Shown here piece after piece: positions 40,001-53,048 of a stretch of 64,000 nt of DNA. The stretch covers positions 24,440,295 to 24,504,294 of the forward strand of contig JARWKL010000001.1 of the NCBI GenBank assembly GCA_029961685.1. The letters are read 5' to 3'. The notes under the pieces were generated by a model. It was given only the letters and a program-made list of their open reading frames with translations, did no database searches and was not told the DNA's origin. The translations under genes were made by a program, and so were the position numbers. Source of the DNA: Aristolochia californica. Taxonomy: Eukaryota > Streptophyta > Magnoliopsida > Piperales > Aristolochiaceae. How positions within the stretch are numbered: the first letter of the stretch is position 1; each line of letters opens with the position of its first letter.

Positions 40001-41762
40001 GTTTCAAACATGCAAATCCATTTTTTAAGCATGTGTGGAGGAAATCTCTTTCTTATAAAATTCCAAGCTGTTAGGGTTGAACTAGTGGAATTTCCCAAAC
40101 TTGGACACCAAAAATTTTGTATTCATTTGTGGTGAGCGAATAAATTTTTTTTACACACATTTGTTACTGTTTTAAATTTATTAACTCCAAAACTTTCATT
40201 TTGTTGTGATCTTTTAGCCTTTTTGGTTTACGGGATGAAGGTGGAGCGAAAACTCAAAGTTTTGTTTTAAGAAAAAAGAGTACATCTAGAATGGAAATGC
40301 ACAATGCACAAATGTAGACAGAGATAATTCCAAAGAGTTTCTGTAATCTTTAGGGATTGTAAGCTGTTCTTAGTTTTTATATATCAGGTTTTGCAATCGT
40401 CGGGAAAAAAGGGGGAGGCAAGGATTTTTAACTGAGTCTTGACTCCCAATCCATAAGTCATTACGTAGGGTAATATAGCCCGTTACACTTGATAAATCAC
40501 TTTACAATCATCTATGATCGTTGGGTCAAATTTTTGTAGATGGGCAAAATAATGGCTTGTTTGACTCGGGTAAATATCCCACCGCACGTTCACTTGAGAA
40601 TTTAATGAGCGTTTGTTATTCTCCTTAAAAGCTTTGGATCCATAGGTGATTTGCATCTTTAACATGTTTTTAAAATGCAAATCCATTTTTTAAGCATGTG
40701 TGGAGGAAATCTCTTTCTTATAAAATTCCAAGCTGTCAGGGTTGACCTAGTGGAATTTCCCAAACTTGGACAACAAAACTTTTTTATTCATTTGTGGTGT
40801 GTGAATAAATTCTCTTTACTTACATTTTTTATTTTTTTAAATTTTTTTCCGTACATGAACTCTAAAATTTTCATTTTGTTGTGATCTATTTGCCTTTTCG
40901 GTTTATGGGATGAAGGGAAAGCGAAAACTCAAAGTTTTGATTTATGAAAAAAGTGTACATCTAAAACGAAAATGCATAGTGCACAAATGTTGAGTGAGAT
41001 AATTCCAAAGATTTTTTGTAATTTTTAAAGATTCTAAGGTCATTTTAGTTTTTATATATCATGTTTTGCAATCGTCAGAAAAAAGGGGGAAGCAAGGAAT
41101 TTTAACTGAGTGTTGATTCCGTATCCATAAGTCATTTCTTAGGGTAATATAGCCCGTTACGCATGATAAATCACTTTACAATCATCTATGATCGTTGGGT
41201 CAGCTTTTTGTAGATGGGCAAAATAATGGCTTGTTTGACTCGGGTAAATATGCCACCGCACATTCACTTGAGAATTAAATGAGCGTTTGTTATTCTCTTA
41301 AAAAGCTTTGGATCCATAGGTACTTTGTATCTTGAACATGTTTCAAACATCCAAATCCATTTTTTAAGCATGTGTGGAGGAAATCTCTTTCTTAATTCCA
41401 AGCTGTTAGGGTTTAACTAGTTGAATTTCCCAAACTTGGACAACAAAACTTTAGTATTCATTTGTGGTGTGTGAATAAATTTTCATTACTTACATTTTTT
41501 ATTTTTTTAAATTTTTTTCCGTCCATGAACACTAAAATTTTCATTTTGTTGTGATCTATTTGCCTTTTTGGTTTACGGGATGAAGGGAGAGCGAAAACTC
41601 AAAGTTTTGATTGATGAAAAAAGTGTACATCTAAAATGAAAATGCATAGTGTACAAAAGTAGAGCGAGATAATTCCAAAGAGTTTCTGTAATTTTTAGGG
41701 ATTCTATGGTCTTTTTAGTTTTTACTTATCAGGTTTTGCAATCATCGGGAAAACGGGGGAAG

Positions 41763-42426
41763 TAGTGATTTTTAATTGAGTGTTGACTCCCAATCCATAA
41801 GTCATTTCTTAGGGTAATATAGCCCGTTACGCATGATAAATCACTTTACAATCATCTATGATCGTTGGGTCATCCATTTGTCGATGGGCAAAATAATAGC
41901 TTGTTTTACTCGAGTAAATATCCCACCGCACGTTCACTTGAGAATTTAAGGAGCGTTTGTTATTCTCTTCAAAAGCTTTGGATCCATAGGTGATTTGCAT
42001 TTTTAACATGTTTAAAACATGCATATCCATTTTTAAAGCATGTATGGAGGACATCTCTTTCTTGTAAAATTCAAAGCTGTTAGGTTTGAATTAGTGGAAT
42101 TTCCAAAACATGGACAACAAAACTTTTGTGTTCATTTGTGGTGTGTGAATAAATTTTCTTTACTTACATTTTTTATCGTTTTAAATTTTTTAACACCAAA
42201 ACTTTCATTTTGTTGTGATCTATTTGCCTTTTTGGTTTACGGGATGAAGGGAGAGCGGAAAAAAAAAAGTTTTTTTTGAAGAAAAAAGAGTACATCAAGA
42301 ATGAAATGCACAATGCACAAATTTAGAGAGAGATCATTCCAAAGAGATTCTGTAATTTTTAGGGATTGTAAGCTCTTCTTAGTTTTTATATATCAGGTTT
42401 TGCAATCGACGGGAAAAAGGGGGAGG
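41763..42426 (+). repeat. Satellite unit 64, type B
   Basis: A single B monomer between the tetramer repeat and the right copy of the long duplication. It has an A-rich anomaly at about 42,257-42,268, where GCGGAAAAAAAAAAG replaces GCGAAAACTCAAAG, and a CCATTTGTCGATGGG variant. Confidence 0.85.
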
Positions 42427-45400
42427 CAGGGATTTTTAACTGTGTCTTGACTCCCAATCCATAGGTCATTTCTTAGGGTTATATAGCCCGGTAAGCATAA
42501 TAAATCACTTTACAATCATCTATGATCGTTCGATCAGCTTTTAGTAGAGGGGCAAAATAATGGCTTGTTTGACTTGGGTAAATATCCCACGACACGTTCA
42601 CTTGAGAATTTAATGAGCGTTTTTTATTCTCTTCTAAAGCTTTGGATCCATAGGTGATTTGCATCTTTAACATGTTTCAAACTTGCAAATCCATTTTTTA
42701 AGCATGTGTGGAGGAAATCTCTTTCTTATAAAATTCCATGCTGTTAGGGTTGAACTAGTGGAATTTTTCAAAATTGGACAACAAAACTTTTGTTTTCATT
42801 TGTGGTGTGTGAATAAGTTTTATTTACTTACATTTGTTATTGTTTTAAATTTTTTTCCGTACATGAACTCTAAAATTTTCATTTTGTTGTGATCTATTTG
42901 CCTTTTTGGTTTACGGGATGAAGAGAGAGTGAAATCAAAAAGTTTTGATTTATGAAAAAAGTGTACATCTAAAATGAAAATGCACAGTGCACAAATGTAG
43001 AACGAGTTAATTCCAAAGAGTTTCTATAACTTTTAGGGATTCTAAGGTCTTTTCAGTTTTTATATATAAGGTTTTGCAATCGTCAGGAAATACGGGGAAG
43101 CAAGGATTTTTAACTAAGTGTTGACTCTCAATCCATAAGTCATTTATTAGGGTAATATAGCCCGTTACACATGATAAATCACTTTACAATCATCTATGAT
43201 CGTTGGGTCAGCTTTTTGTAGATGGGCAAAATAATGGCTTGTTTGACTTGGGTATATATCCCACCGCACGTTCACTTGAGAATTTCATGAGCGTTTGTTA
43301 TTATCTTAAAATGCATTGGATCCATAGGTGATTTGCATCTTTAACTTGTTTCAAACATGCAAATCCATTTTTCAGCATGTGTGGAGGAAATCTCTTTCTT
43401 ATAAAATTCCAAGCTGTTAGGGTTGAACTAGTGGAATTACCCAAACTTGGACAACAAAACTTTTGTATTCATTTGTGGTGTGTGAATAAATTTTCTTTAC
43501 TTACATTTGTTATTGTTTTCAACTTTTTTCCGTAGATGAACTCTAAAATTTTCATTTTGTTGTGATCTATTTGCCTTTTTGGTTGACGGGATGAATGGAG
43601 AGCGAAAACTCAAAGTTTTGATTTATGAAAAAAGTGTACATCTAAAATGAAAATGCACGGTGTACAAATGTTGAGCGAGATAATTCCAATGAGTTTCTGT
43701 AATTTTTAGTGATTCTAAGGTCTTTTTAGTTTTTATATATCAGGTTTTGCAATCGTCGGGAAAAAGGGGGCAGTAGGGATGTTTAACTGAGTGTTGACTC
43801 CAAATCCATAAGTCATTTCTTAGGGTAATATAGCCCGTTACGCATAAATCACTTTACAATCATCTATGATCGTTGGGTCAGCTTTTTGCAGATGGGCAAA
43901 ATAACGGCTTGTTTGACTCGGGTAAATATCCCACCGCAGGTTCACTTGAGAATTTAATGAGCGTTTGTTATTCTCTTCAAAAGCTTTGGATCCATAGGTG
44001 ATTTGCATCTTTAACTTGTTTCAAACATGCATATCCATTTTTGAAGCATGTGTGGAGGAAATCTCTTTCTTTTAAAATTCCAAGCCGTTAGGGTTGAACT
44101 AGTGGCATTTCCCAAACTTAGACAACATAACTTTTGTGTTCATTTGTGGTGTATGAATTAATTTTCTTTACATACATTTTTTATTGTTTTAAATTTTTTA
44201 ACTCCAAAATTTTCATTTTGTTGTGATCTATTTTCCGTTTTGTTTTACATGATGAAGGGAGAGCAAAAACTCAAAGTTTTGTTTTAAGAAAAAAGAGTAC
44301 ATCTAGAATGGTAATGCTCAATGCACAAATGTAGAGCGAGATAATTCAGAAGTGTTTCTGTAATTTCTAGGGATTCTAAGCTCTTCTTAGTTATTATATA
44401 TCAGGTTTTGCAAACGACGAGAAAAAGGGGGAGGCAGGGATTTTTAACTGAGTCTTGACTCCTAATCCATAAGTCATTTCTTAGGGTAATATCGCCCGTT
44501 ACGCGTGATAAATCATTTTACAATCATCTATGATCGTTGGGTCAGTTTATGTAGATGGACAAAATAATGGCTTGTTTGACTTGGGTAAATATCCCACCGC
44601 ACGTTCACTTGAGAATTTAATCAGCGTTTGTTATGCACTTCAAAAGCATTGGATCCATAGGTGATTTGCATCTTTAACATGTTTAAAACATGCATATCCA
44701 TTTTTAAAGCATGTGTGGAGGAAATCTCTTTCTTATAAAATTCTAAGCTGTTAGGGTTGAGCTAGTGGAATTTCCCAAATTTGGACAACAAAACTTTTGT
44801 GTTCAATTGTGGAATGTGAATAAATTTTCTTTACTTACATTTGTTGTTGTTTTAAAATTTTTAACTCCAATATTTTCATTTTGTTGTGATCTATTTGCCT
44901 TTTTGGTTTACTGGATGAAGGGAGAGCGAAAACTCAAAGTTTTGTTTTATGAAAAAAGAGTACATCTAGAAAGGAAATGCACAAGGCACAAATGTAGAGA
45001 GAGATAATTCCAAAGAGTTTTTGTAATTTTTAGGGATTGTAAGCTCTTCTTAGTTTTTATATATCAGGTTTTGCAATCGTCGGGAAAATGGGGGAGGCAT
45101 GGATTTTTAACTGAGTCTTGACTCCCAATCCATAAGTCATTTCATAGGGTAATATAGCCCGTTACGCATGATAAATCACTTTACAATCATCTATGATCGT
45201 TGGGTCAGCTTTTTGTAGATGGGCAAAATAATGGCTTGTTTCACTTGGGTAAATATCCCACCACACGTTCACTTGAGAATTTAATGAGCGTTTGTTATTC
45301 TCTTTAAAAGCTTTGGATCTATTGGTGATTTGCATCTTTAACATGTTTCAAACATGCAAATCCATTTTTTAAGCAAGTGTGGAGGAAATCTCTTTCGTAT

Positions 45401-47087
45401 AAAATTCCAAGCTGTTTGGGTTGAACTAGTGGAATTTTCCAAAATTGGGCAACAAAACTTTTGAATTCATTTGTAGAGTGTGAATAAATTTTCTTTACTT
45501 ACATTTGTTATTGTTTTAAATTTTTTTTCTGTACTAGAACTCTAAAATTTTCATTTTGTTGTGATCTATTTGCCATTTTGGTTTACGTGATGAAGAGAGA
45601 GAGAGAAAATGTACATCTAAAATGAAAATGCACAGTGCACAAATGTAGAGCGAGGTAATTCCAAAGAGTTTTCTGTAATTTTAAGGGATTCTAAGGTCTT
45701 TTTAGTTTTTATATATCAGGTTTTGCAATCGTCAGGAAAAAGGGGGAAGCAAGGATTTTTAACTGAGTGTTGACTCCCAATCCATAAGTCATTTCTTAGG
45801 GTAATATAGCCCGTTACGCATGTTTAATCACTTTACAATAATCTATGATCGTTGGGTCAGCTTTTTGTAGATGGGCAAAATAATGGCTTGTTTGACTCGG
45901 GTAAATATCCCACCGCACGTTCAGTTGAGAATTTAATGAGCGTTTGTTATTTTCTTCAAAAGCATTGGATCAATAAGTGATTTGCATCTTTAACATGTTT
46001 CAAACATGCAAATCCATTTTTTAAGCATGTGTGGAGGAAATCTCTTTCGTATAAATTTCCAAGCTGTTAGGGTTGAACTAGTGGAATTTACCAAACTTGG
46101 ACAACAAAACTTTTGTATTCATTTGTGGTGTGTGAATAAATTTTCTTTACTTACATTTTTTATTGTTTTAAATTTTTTAACTCCAAAACTTTCATTTTGT
46201 TGTGATCTATTTGCCTTTTTGGTTTACGGAATGAAGGGAGAGCGAAAACTCAAAGTTTTGTTTGAAGAAAAAAGAGTACATCTAGAATGGAAATGCACAA
46301 TGCACAAATGTAGACAAAGATAATTCCAAAGAGTTTCTGTAATTTTTAGGGATTGTAAGCTCTTCTTAGTTTTTATATATCAGGTTTTGCAATCGTCGGG
46401 AAAAAGGGGGAGGCAGGGATTTTTAACTGAGTCTTGACTCCCAATCCATAAGTCATTTCTTAGGGTAATATAGCCCGTTACGCATGATAAATCACTGTAC
46501 AAACATCTATGATCGTTGGGTCTGTTTTTTGTAGATGGGCAAAATAATAGCTTGTTTCACTCGGGTAAATATCCCACCCCACGTTCACTTGACAATTTAA
46601 TGAGCGTTTGTTATTCTCCTCAAAAGCTTTGGATCCATAGGTGATTTGCATGTTTAACATGTTTTAAACATGCAAATCCATTTTTTAAGCATGTGTGGAG
46701 GAAATATCTTTCTTATAAAATTCCAAGCTGTTAGGGTTGAACTAGTGGAATTTCCCAAACGTAGACAACAAAACTTTTGTATTCATTTCTGGTGTGTGAA
46801 TAAATTTTCTTTACTTACATTTGTTATTGTTTTAAATTTTTTTCCATACATGAACTCTAAAATTTTCATTTTGTTGTGATCTATTTGCCTTTTTTGTTTA
46901 CGGGATGAAGGGAGAGCGAAAACCCAAAGTTTTCATTTATGAAAAAAGTGTACATCTGAAATGAAAATCCACAGTGCACAAATGTAGAGCGAGAAAATTC
47001 CAAAGAGTTTCTGTAATTTATAGGTATTCTAAGGTCTTTTTAGTTTTTATATATCAGGTTTTGCAATCGTCGGGAAAAAGGGGGAAG
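42427..47087 (+). repeat. Satellite block 9: units 65-71, right copy of the long-range duplication
   Basis: Units start at 42427 A, 43101 A, 43774 B, 44435 B, 45098 A, 45750 A/B hybrid and 46414 A, matching units 46-52 in type order and private variants. Unit 69 (652 bp) has lost about 20 bp or more near 45,600. Confidence 0.85.
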
Positions 47088-50000
47088 CAGGGATTTTTAA
47101 CTGAGTGTTGACTCCCAATCCATAAGTCATTTCTTAGGGTAATATAGCCCGTTACGCATGATAAAACACTTTACAATCATCTATAATCGTTGGGTCTGCT
47201 TTTTGTAGATGGGCAAAATAATGGCTTGTTTGACTCAGGTAAATATCCCACCGCACGTTCACTTGAGAATTTAATGAGCATTTGTTATTCTCTTCAAAAG
47301 CTTTGGATCCATAGGTGATTTGCATCTTTAACATGTTTAAAACATGCAAATCCATTTTTTAAGCATGTGTGGAGGAAACCTCTTTGTTATCAAATTCCTA
47401 GCTGTTACGGTTGAACTAGTGGAATTTCCCAAACTTGGACAATAAAACGTTTGTTTTCATTTGTGGTGTGTGAATAAATTTTCTTTACTTTCATTTGTTA
47501 TTGTTTTAAATTTTTTTCCGCTCATGAACTCTAAAATTTTCATTTTGTTGTGATCTATTTGCCTTTTTGGTTTACGGGATGAAGGGAGAGTGAAAACTCA
47601 AAGTTTTAATTTATGTAAAAAGTGTATATCTAAAATGAAAATGCACAGTGCACAAATGTAGAGCGAGATAATTCTAAGGTCTTTTTAGTCTTTATATATC
47701 AGGTTTTTCAATCATCGGGAAAAAGGGGGAAGCAGGGATTTTTAACTGAGTGTTGACTCCCTATCCATAAGTCATTTCTTAGGGTAATATATTCCGTTAC
47801 GCATGATAAATCACTTTACAATCATCTATGATCATTGGGTCAGCTTTTTGTAGATGTGCAAAATAATGGCTTGTTTGACTCGGGTAAATATGCCATCGCA
47901 CGTTCACTTGAGAATTTAATGAGCGTTAGTATTCTCTTAAAAAACTTTGGATCAATAGGTGATTTGCCTCTTTAACATGTTTCAAACATGCAAATCCATT
48001 TTTTAAGCATGTGTGGAGGAAATTTCTTTCTTATAAAATTCCAAGCTGTTAGGGTTGAACTAGTGGAATTTCCCAAACTTGGACAACAAAACTTTTGTAT
48101 TCATTTGTGGTGTATGAATAAATTTTCTTTACTTTCATTTGTTATTGTTTTAAATTTTTTTTCGTTCATGAACTCTAAAATTTTCATTTTGTTGTGATCT
48201 ATTTGCCTTTTTGGTTTACGGAATGAAGGGAGAGCGAAAACTCAAAGTTTTGATTTATGTAAAAAGTGTACATCTAAAATGAAAATGTACTATATGCAAA
48301 AGTAGAGCGAGATAATTCCAAAGATTTTCAGTAATTTTTAGGGATTCTAAGGACTTTTTAGTTTTTATATATCAGGTTTTGCAATCGTCGGGAAAAAGGG
48401 GGAAGCAGTGATTTTTAACTGAGTGTTGACTCCCAATCCATAAGTCATTTCTTAGGGTAATATAGCCCGTTACGCATGATAAATCATTTTACAAGCATCT
48501 ATGACCGTTGGGCAGCTTTTTGTAGGTGGGCAAAATAATGTCTTGTTTGACTCAAGTAAATATCCCACCGCACGTTCACTTGAGAATGTAATGAGCGTTT
48601 GTTATTCTCTTCAAAATCTTTGGATCCATAGGTGATTTGCATCTTTAACATGTTTAAAACATGCATATCCATTTTTGAACCATTGTGGAGGAAATCTCTT
48701 TCTTATAAAATTTCAAACTGTTACTAGTGGAATTTCCAAAATTTGGACAACAAAACTTTTGTGTTCATTTGTGGTGTGTGAAAAAAATTTCTTTACTTAC
48801 ATTTGTTGTTGTTTTCAAATTTTAAACTCCAATATTTTCATTTTGTTGTGATCTGTTCGCCTTTTTGATTTACTGGATGAAGGCAGAGCGAAAACTCACA
48901 GTTTTGTTTTAAGAAAAAAGAGTACATCAAGAAAATAAATGCACAAGGCACAAATGTAGTGAGAGATAATTCCAAAGAGTTTCTATAATTTTTAGGCATT
49001 GCAAGCTCTTTTTAGTTTTTATATATCAGGTTTTGCAATCGTCGGGAAAATGGGGGAGGCATGGATTTTTAACTGAGTCTTGACTCCCAAACCATAAGTC
49101 ACTTCTTAGGGTAATATAGCCCGTTACACATGTTAAATCACTTTACAATAGTCTATGATCGTTGGGTCAGCTTTTTGTAGATGGGCAAAATAACAGCTTG
49201 TTTGACTCGGGTAAATATCCCACCGCACGTTCAGTTGAGATTTTAATGACCGTTTGTTATTTTCTTCAAAAGCATTGGATCAATAAGTGATTTGCATCTT
49301 TAACATGTTTCAAACATGCAAATCCATTTTTTAAGCATGTGTGGAGGAAATCTCTTTCTTATAAAATTCCATGCTGTTAGGGTTGAACTAGTGGAATTTC
49401 CCAAACTTGGACAACAAAACTTTTGTATTCATTTGTGGTGTGTGAATAAATTTTCTTTACTTACATTTGTTATTGTTTTAAATGTTTTAACTCCAAAACT
49501 TTCATTTTGCTGTGATCTATTTGCCTTTTTGGTTTACGGGATGAAGGGAGAGCGAAAACTCAAAGTTTTGTTTCAAGAAAAAAGAGTACATCTAGAATGG
49601 AAATACACAATGCACAAATGTAGAAAGAGGTAATTCCAAAGAGTTTCTGTAATTTTTAGGGATTGTAAGCTCTTCTTAGTTTTTATATATCAGGTTTTGT
49701 AATCGTCGGGAAAAAGGGGGAGGCAGGGATTTTTAACTAAGTCTTGACTCCCAATCCATAAGTCATTTCTTAGGGTAATATAGCCCGTTACGCATGATAA
49801 ATCACTGTACAAACATCTATGATCGTTGGGTCTGCTTTTTGTAGATGGGCAAAATAATGGCTTGTTTGACTCGGGTAAATATCCCACCGCACGTTCACTT
49901 GACAATTTAATGAGCGTTTGTTATTCTCCTCAAAAGCTTTGGATCCATAGGTGATTTGCATGTTTAACATGTTTCAAACATGCAAATCCATTTTTTAAGC

Positions 50001-53000
50001 ATAGGTGGAGGAAATCTCTTTCTTATAAAATTCCTAGCTGTTAGGGTTGAACTAGTGGAATTTCCCAAACGTGGACAACAAAACTTTTGTATTCATTTCT
50101 GTGGTGTGAATAAATTTTATTTACTTACATTTGTTATTGTTTTAAATTTTTTTCCATACATGAACTCCAAAATTTTCATTTTGTTGTGATCTATTTGCCT
50201 TTTTTGTTTACGGGATGAAGGGAGAGCGAAAACCCAAAGTTTTGATTTATGAAAAAAGTGTACATCTAAAATGAAAATCCACAGTACACAAATGTAGAGC
50301 GAGATAATTCCAAAGAGTTTCTATAATTTTTAGGGATTCTAAGGTCTTTTTAGTTTTTATATATCAGGTTTTGCAATCGTCGGGAAAAAGGGGGAAGCAG
50401 AGATTTTTAATTGAGTGTTGACTCCCAATCCATAAGTCATTTCTTAGGGTAATATAGCCCGTTACGCAAGATAAATCACTTTACAATAGTCTATGATCGT
50501 TGGGTCTGCTTTTTTTAGATGGGCAAAATAATGGCTTGTTTGACTCGGGTAAATATCCCACCGCACGTTCAGTTGAGAATTTAATGAGCGTTTGTTATTC
50601 TCTTCAAAAGCTCTGGATCCATAGGCGATTGGCATCTTTAACATGTTTAAAACATGCATATCCATTTTTAAAGCATGTGCGGAGGAAATCTCTTTCCTAT
50701 AAAATTCCAAGCTGTTGGGGTTGAACTAGTGGAATTTCCCAAACTTGGACAACAAAACTTTTGTGTTCATTTGTGGTGTGTGAATAAATTTTCTTTACTT
50801 AGATTTGTTATTGTTTTAAATTTTTTCCATACTTGAACTCCAAAATTTTCTTTTTGTTGTGATCTATTTGCCTTTTTTGTTTACGGGATGAAGGGAGAGC
50901 GAAAACCCAAAGTTTTGATTTATGAAAAAAGTGTACATCTAAAATGAAAATCCACAGTACACAAATGTAGAGCGAGATAATTCCAAAGAGTTTCTATAAT
51001 TTTTAGGGATTCTAAGGTCTTTTTAGTTTTTATATATCAGGTTTTGCAATCGTAGGGAAAAAGGGGGAAGCAGAGATTTTTAACTGACTCTTTACTCCCA
51101 ATCCATAAGTCATTTCTTAGGGTAATATAGCCCGTTATGCATGATAAAACACTTTTCAATCATCCATGATCGTTGGGTCTGCTTTTTTTAGATGGGAAAA
51201 ATAATGGCTTGTTTGACTCGGGTAAATATCCCACCGCACGTTCACTTGAGAATTTAATGAGCGTTTGTTATTCCCTTCAAAAGCTCTGGATCCATAAGTG
51301 ATTTGCATCTTTAACTTGTTTAAAACATGCAAATCCATTTTTTAAGCATGTGTGGTGGAAACCTCTTTCTTATCAAATTCCAAACTGTTAGGGTTGAATT
51401 AGTGGAATTTCCCAAACTTGGACTACAAAACTTTTGTGTTCATTTGTGGTGTGTGAATAAATTTTCTTTACTTTCATTTGTTATTGTTTAAATTTTTTTC
51501 CGCTCATGAACTCTAAAATTTTCATTTTGTTGTGATCTATTTGCCTTTTTGGTTTACGGGATGAAGGGAGAGCGAAAACTCAATGTTTTGATTTATGTAA
51601 AAAGTGTACATCTAAAATGAAAATGCACAGTGCACAAATGTAGAGCGAGATAATTCTAAGGTCTTTTTAGTTTTTATATATCAGGTTTTTCAATCATCAG
51701 GAAAAAGGGGGAAGCAGGGATTTTTAACTAAGTGTTGACTACCTATCCATAAGTCATTTTTAGGTAATATATTCCGTTACGCATGATAAATCACTTTACA
51801 ATCAGCTATGATCATTTGGTCAGCTTTTTGTAGATGTGCAAAATAATGGCTTGTTTGACTCGGGTAAATATGCCACCGCACATTCACTTGTGAATTTAAT
51901 GAGCGTTTGTATTCTTTTAAAAAGCTTTGGATCAATAGGTGATTTGCCTCTTTAACATGTTTCAAACATGCAAATCCACTTTTTAAGCATGTGTGGAGGA
52001 AATATTTTTCTTATAAAATTCCAAGCTGTTAGGGTTGAACTAGTGGAATTTCCCAAACTTGGACAACAAAACTTTTGTATTCATTTGTGGTGTGTGAATA
52101 AATTTTCTTTACTTTCATTTGTTATTGTTTTAAATTTTTTTCCGCTCATGAACTCTAAAATTTTCATTTTGTTGTGATCTATTTGCCTTTTTGGTTTACG
52201 GGATGAAGGGAGAGCGAAAACTCAAAGTTTTGATTTATGTAAAAAGTGTACATCTAAAATGAAAATATACTGTGTACAAAAGTAGAGCGAGATAATTCCA
52301 AAGATTTTCAGTTATTTTTAGGGATTCTAAGGTCTTTTTAGTTTTTATATATCAGGTTTTGCAATCGTCGGGAAAAAGGGGGAAGCAGTGACTTTTAACT
52401 GAGTGTTGACTCCCAATCCATAAGTCATTTCTTAAGGTAATATAGCCTGTTACGCATGATAAATCACTTTACAATCATCTATGACCGTTGGGTCAACTTT
52501 TTGTGGATGGGCAAAATAATGGCTTGTTTGACTCGAGTAAATATCCCACCGCACGTTCACTTGAGAATTTAATGAGCGTTTGTTATTCTCTTCAAAATCT
52601 TTGGATCCATAGGTGGTTTGTATCTTTAACATGTTTAAAACATGCTTATTCATTTTTGAACCATTGTGGAGGAAATCTCTTTATTATAAAATTCCAAGCT
52701 GTTAGGGTTGTATTAGTGGAATTTCCAAAATTTGGACAACAAAACTTTTGTGTTCATTTGTGGTGTGTGAAAAAAATTTCTTTACTTACATTTGTTGTTG
52801 TTTTAAATTTTTAAACTCCAATATTTTCATTTTGTTGTGATCTGTTTGCCTTTTTGATTTACTGGATGAAGGCAGAGCGAAAACTCACAGTTTTGTTTTA
52901 AGAAAAAAGAGTACCTCAATAAAATAAATGCACAAGGCACAAATGTAGTGAGAGATAATTCCAAAGAGTTTCTATAATTTTTAGGCATTGTAAGCTCTTT

Positions 53001-53048
53001 TTAGTTTTTATATATCAGGTTTTGCAATTGTCTGGAAAATGGGGGAGG
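47088..53048 (+). repeat. Satellite block 10: units 72-80 with a ~3.98-kb hexamer repeat
   Basis: Units start at 47088 A, 47733 A, 48406 B, 49060 A/B hybrid, 49724 A, 50398 B/A, 51071 A, 51715 A and 52386 B. Units 72-74 match units 78-80 at an offset of about 3,981 bp. Both copies carry a 29-bp deletion giving GATAATTCTAAGGTC (about 47,667 and 51,652), ATATTCCGTTACGC (about 47,789 and 51,771), and TTTTTGAACCATTGTGG in units 74 and 80. Units 75-76 match units 70-71 at about 3.31 kb. Confidence 0.87.
49724..50397 (+). repeat. Reference type A monomer (unit 76, 674 bp)
   Basis: A representative A monomer. Landmarks: HindIII AAGCTT at 49,934 and BamHI GGATCC at 49,941. The 15-bp dyad CATGTTTCAAACATG is at 49,968-49,982 with a central C, which is the A-type base. 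It is followed by ATGCAAATCCATTTTTTAAG, then GTATTCATTT in place of B's GTGTTCATTT. Next come CATGAACTCTAAAATTTTC, GTGTACATCTAAAATGAAAA and GATTCTAAGGTCTTTTTAG, and the unit ends in a G-rich tract (GGGAAAAAGGGGGAAG). The roughly 9-bp length excess over type B lies mainly around the ACATGAACTCT insertion. Confidence 0.9.

Larger units (their letters stand above)
36428..41762 (+). repeat. Two copies of a B-hybrid-A-A tetramer, ~2.66 kb each (units 56-63)
   Basis: Units start at 36428 B, 37091 A/B hybrid, 37754 A, 38428 A, 39090 B, 39755 hybrid, 40419 A and 41093 A. The first four match the second four at a 2,662-2,665 bp offset. They share GCGAAATCTC with AATAGAAATG, TTAGCCTTTTTGG (37,551 and 40,212), ACTTTTTTATTC in units 58 and 62, and CCGTATCCATAAG in units 59 and 63. 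Confidence 0.87.
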
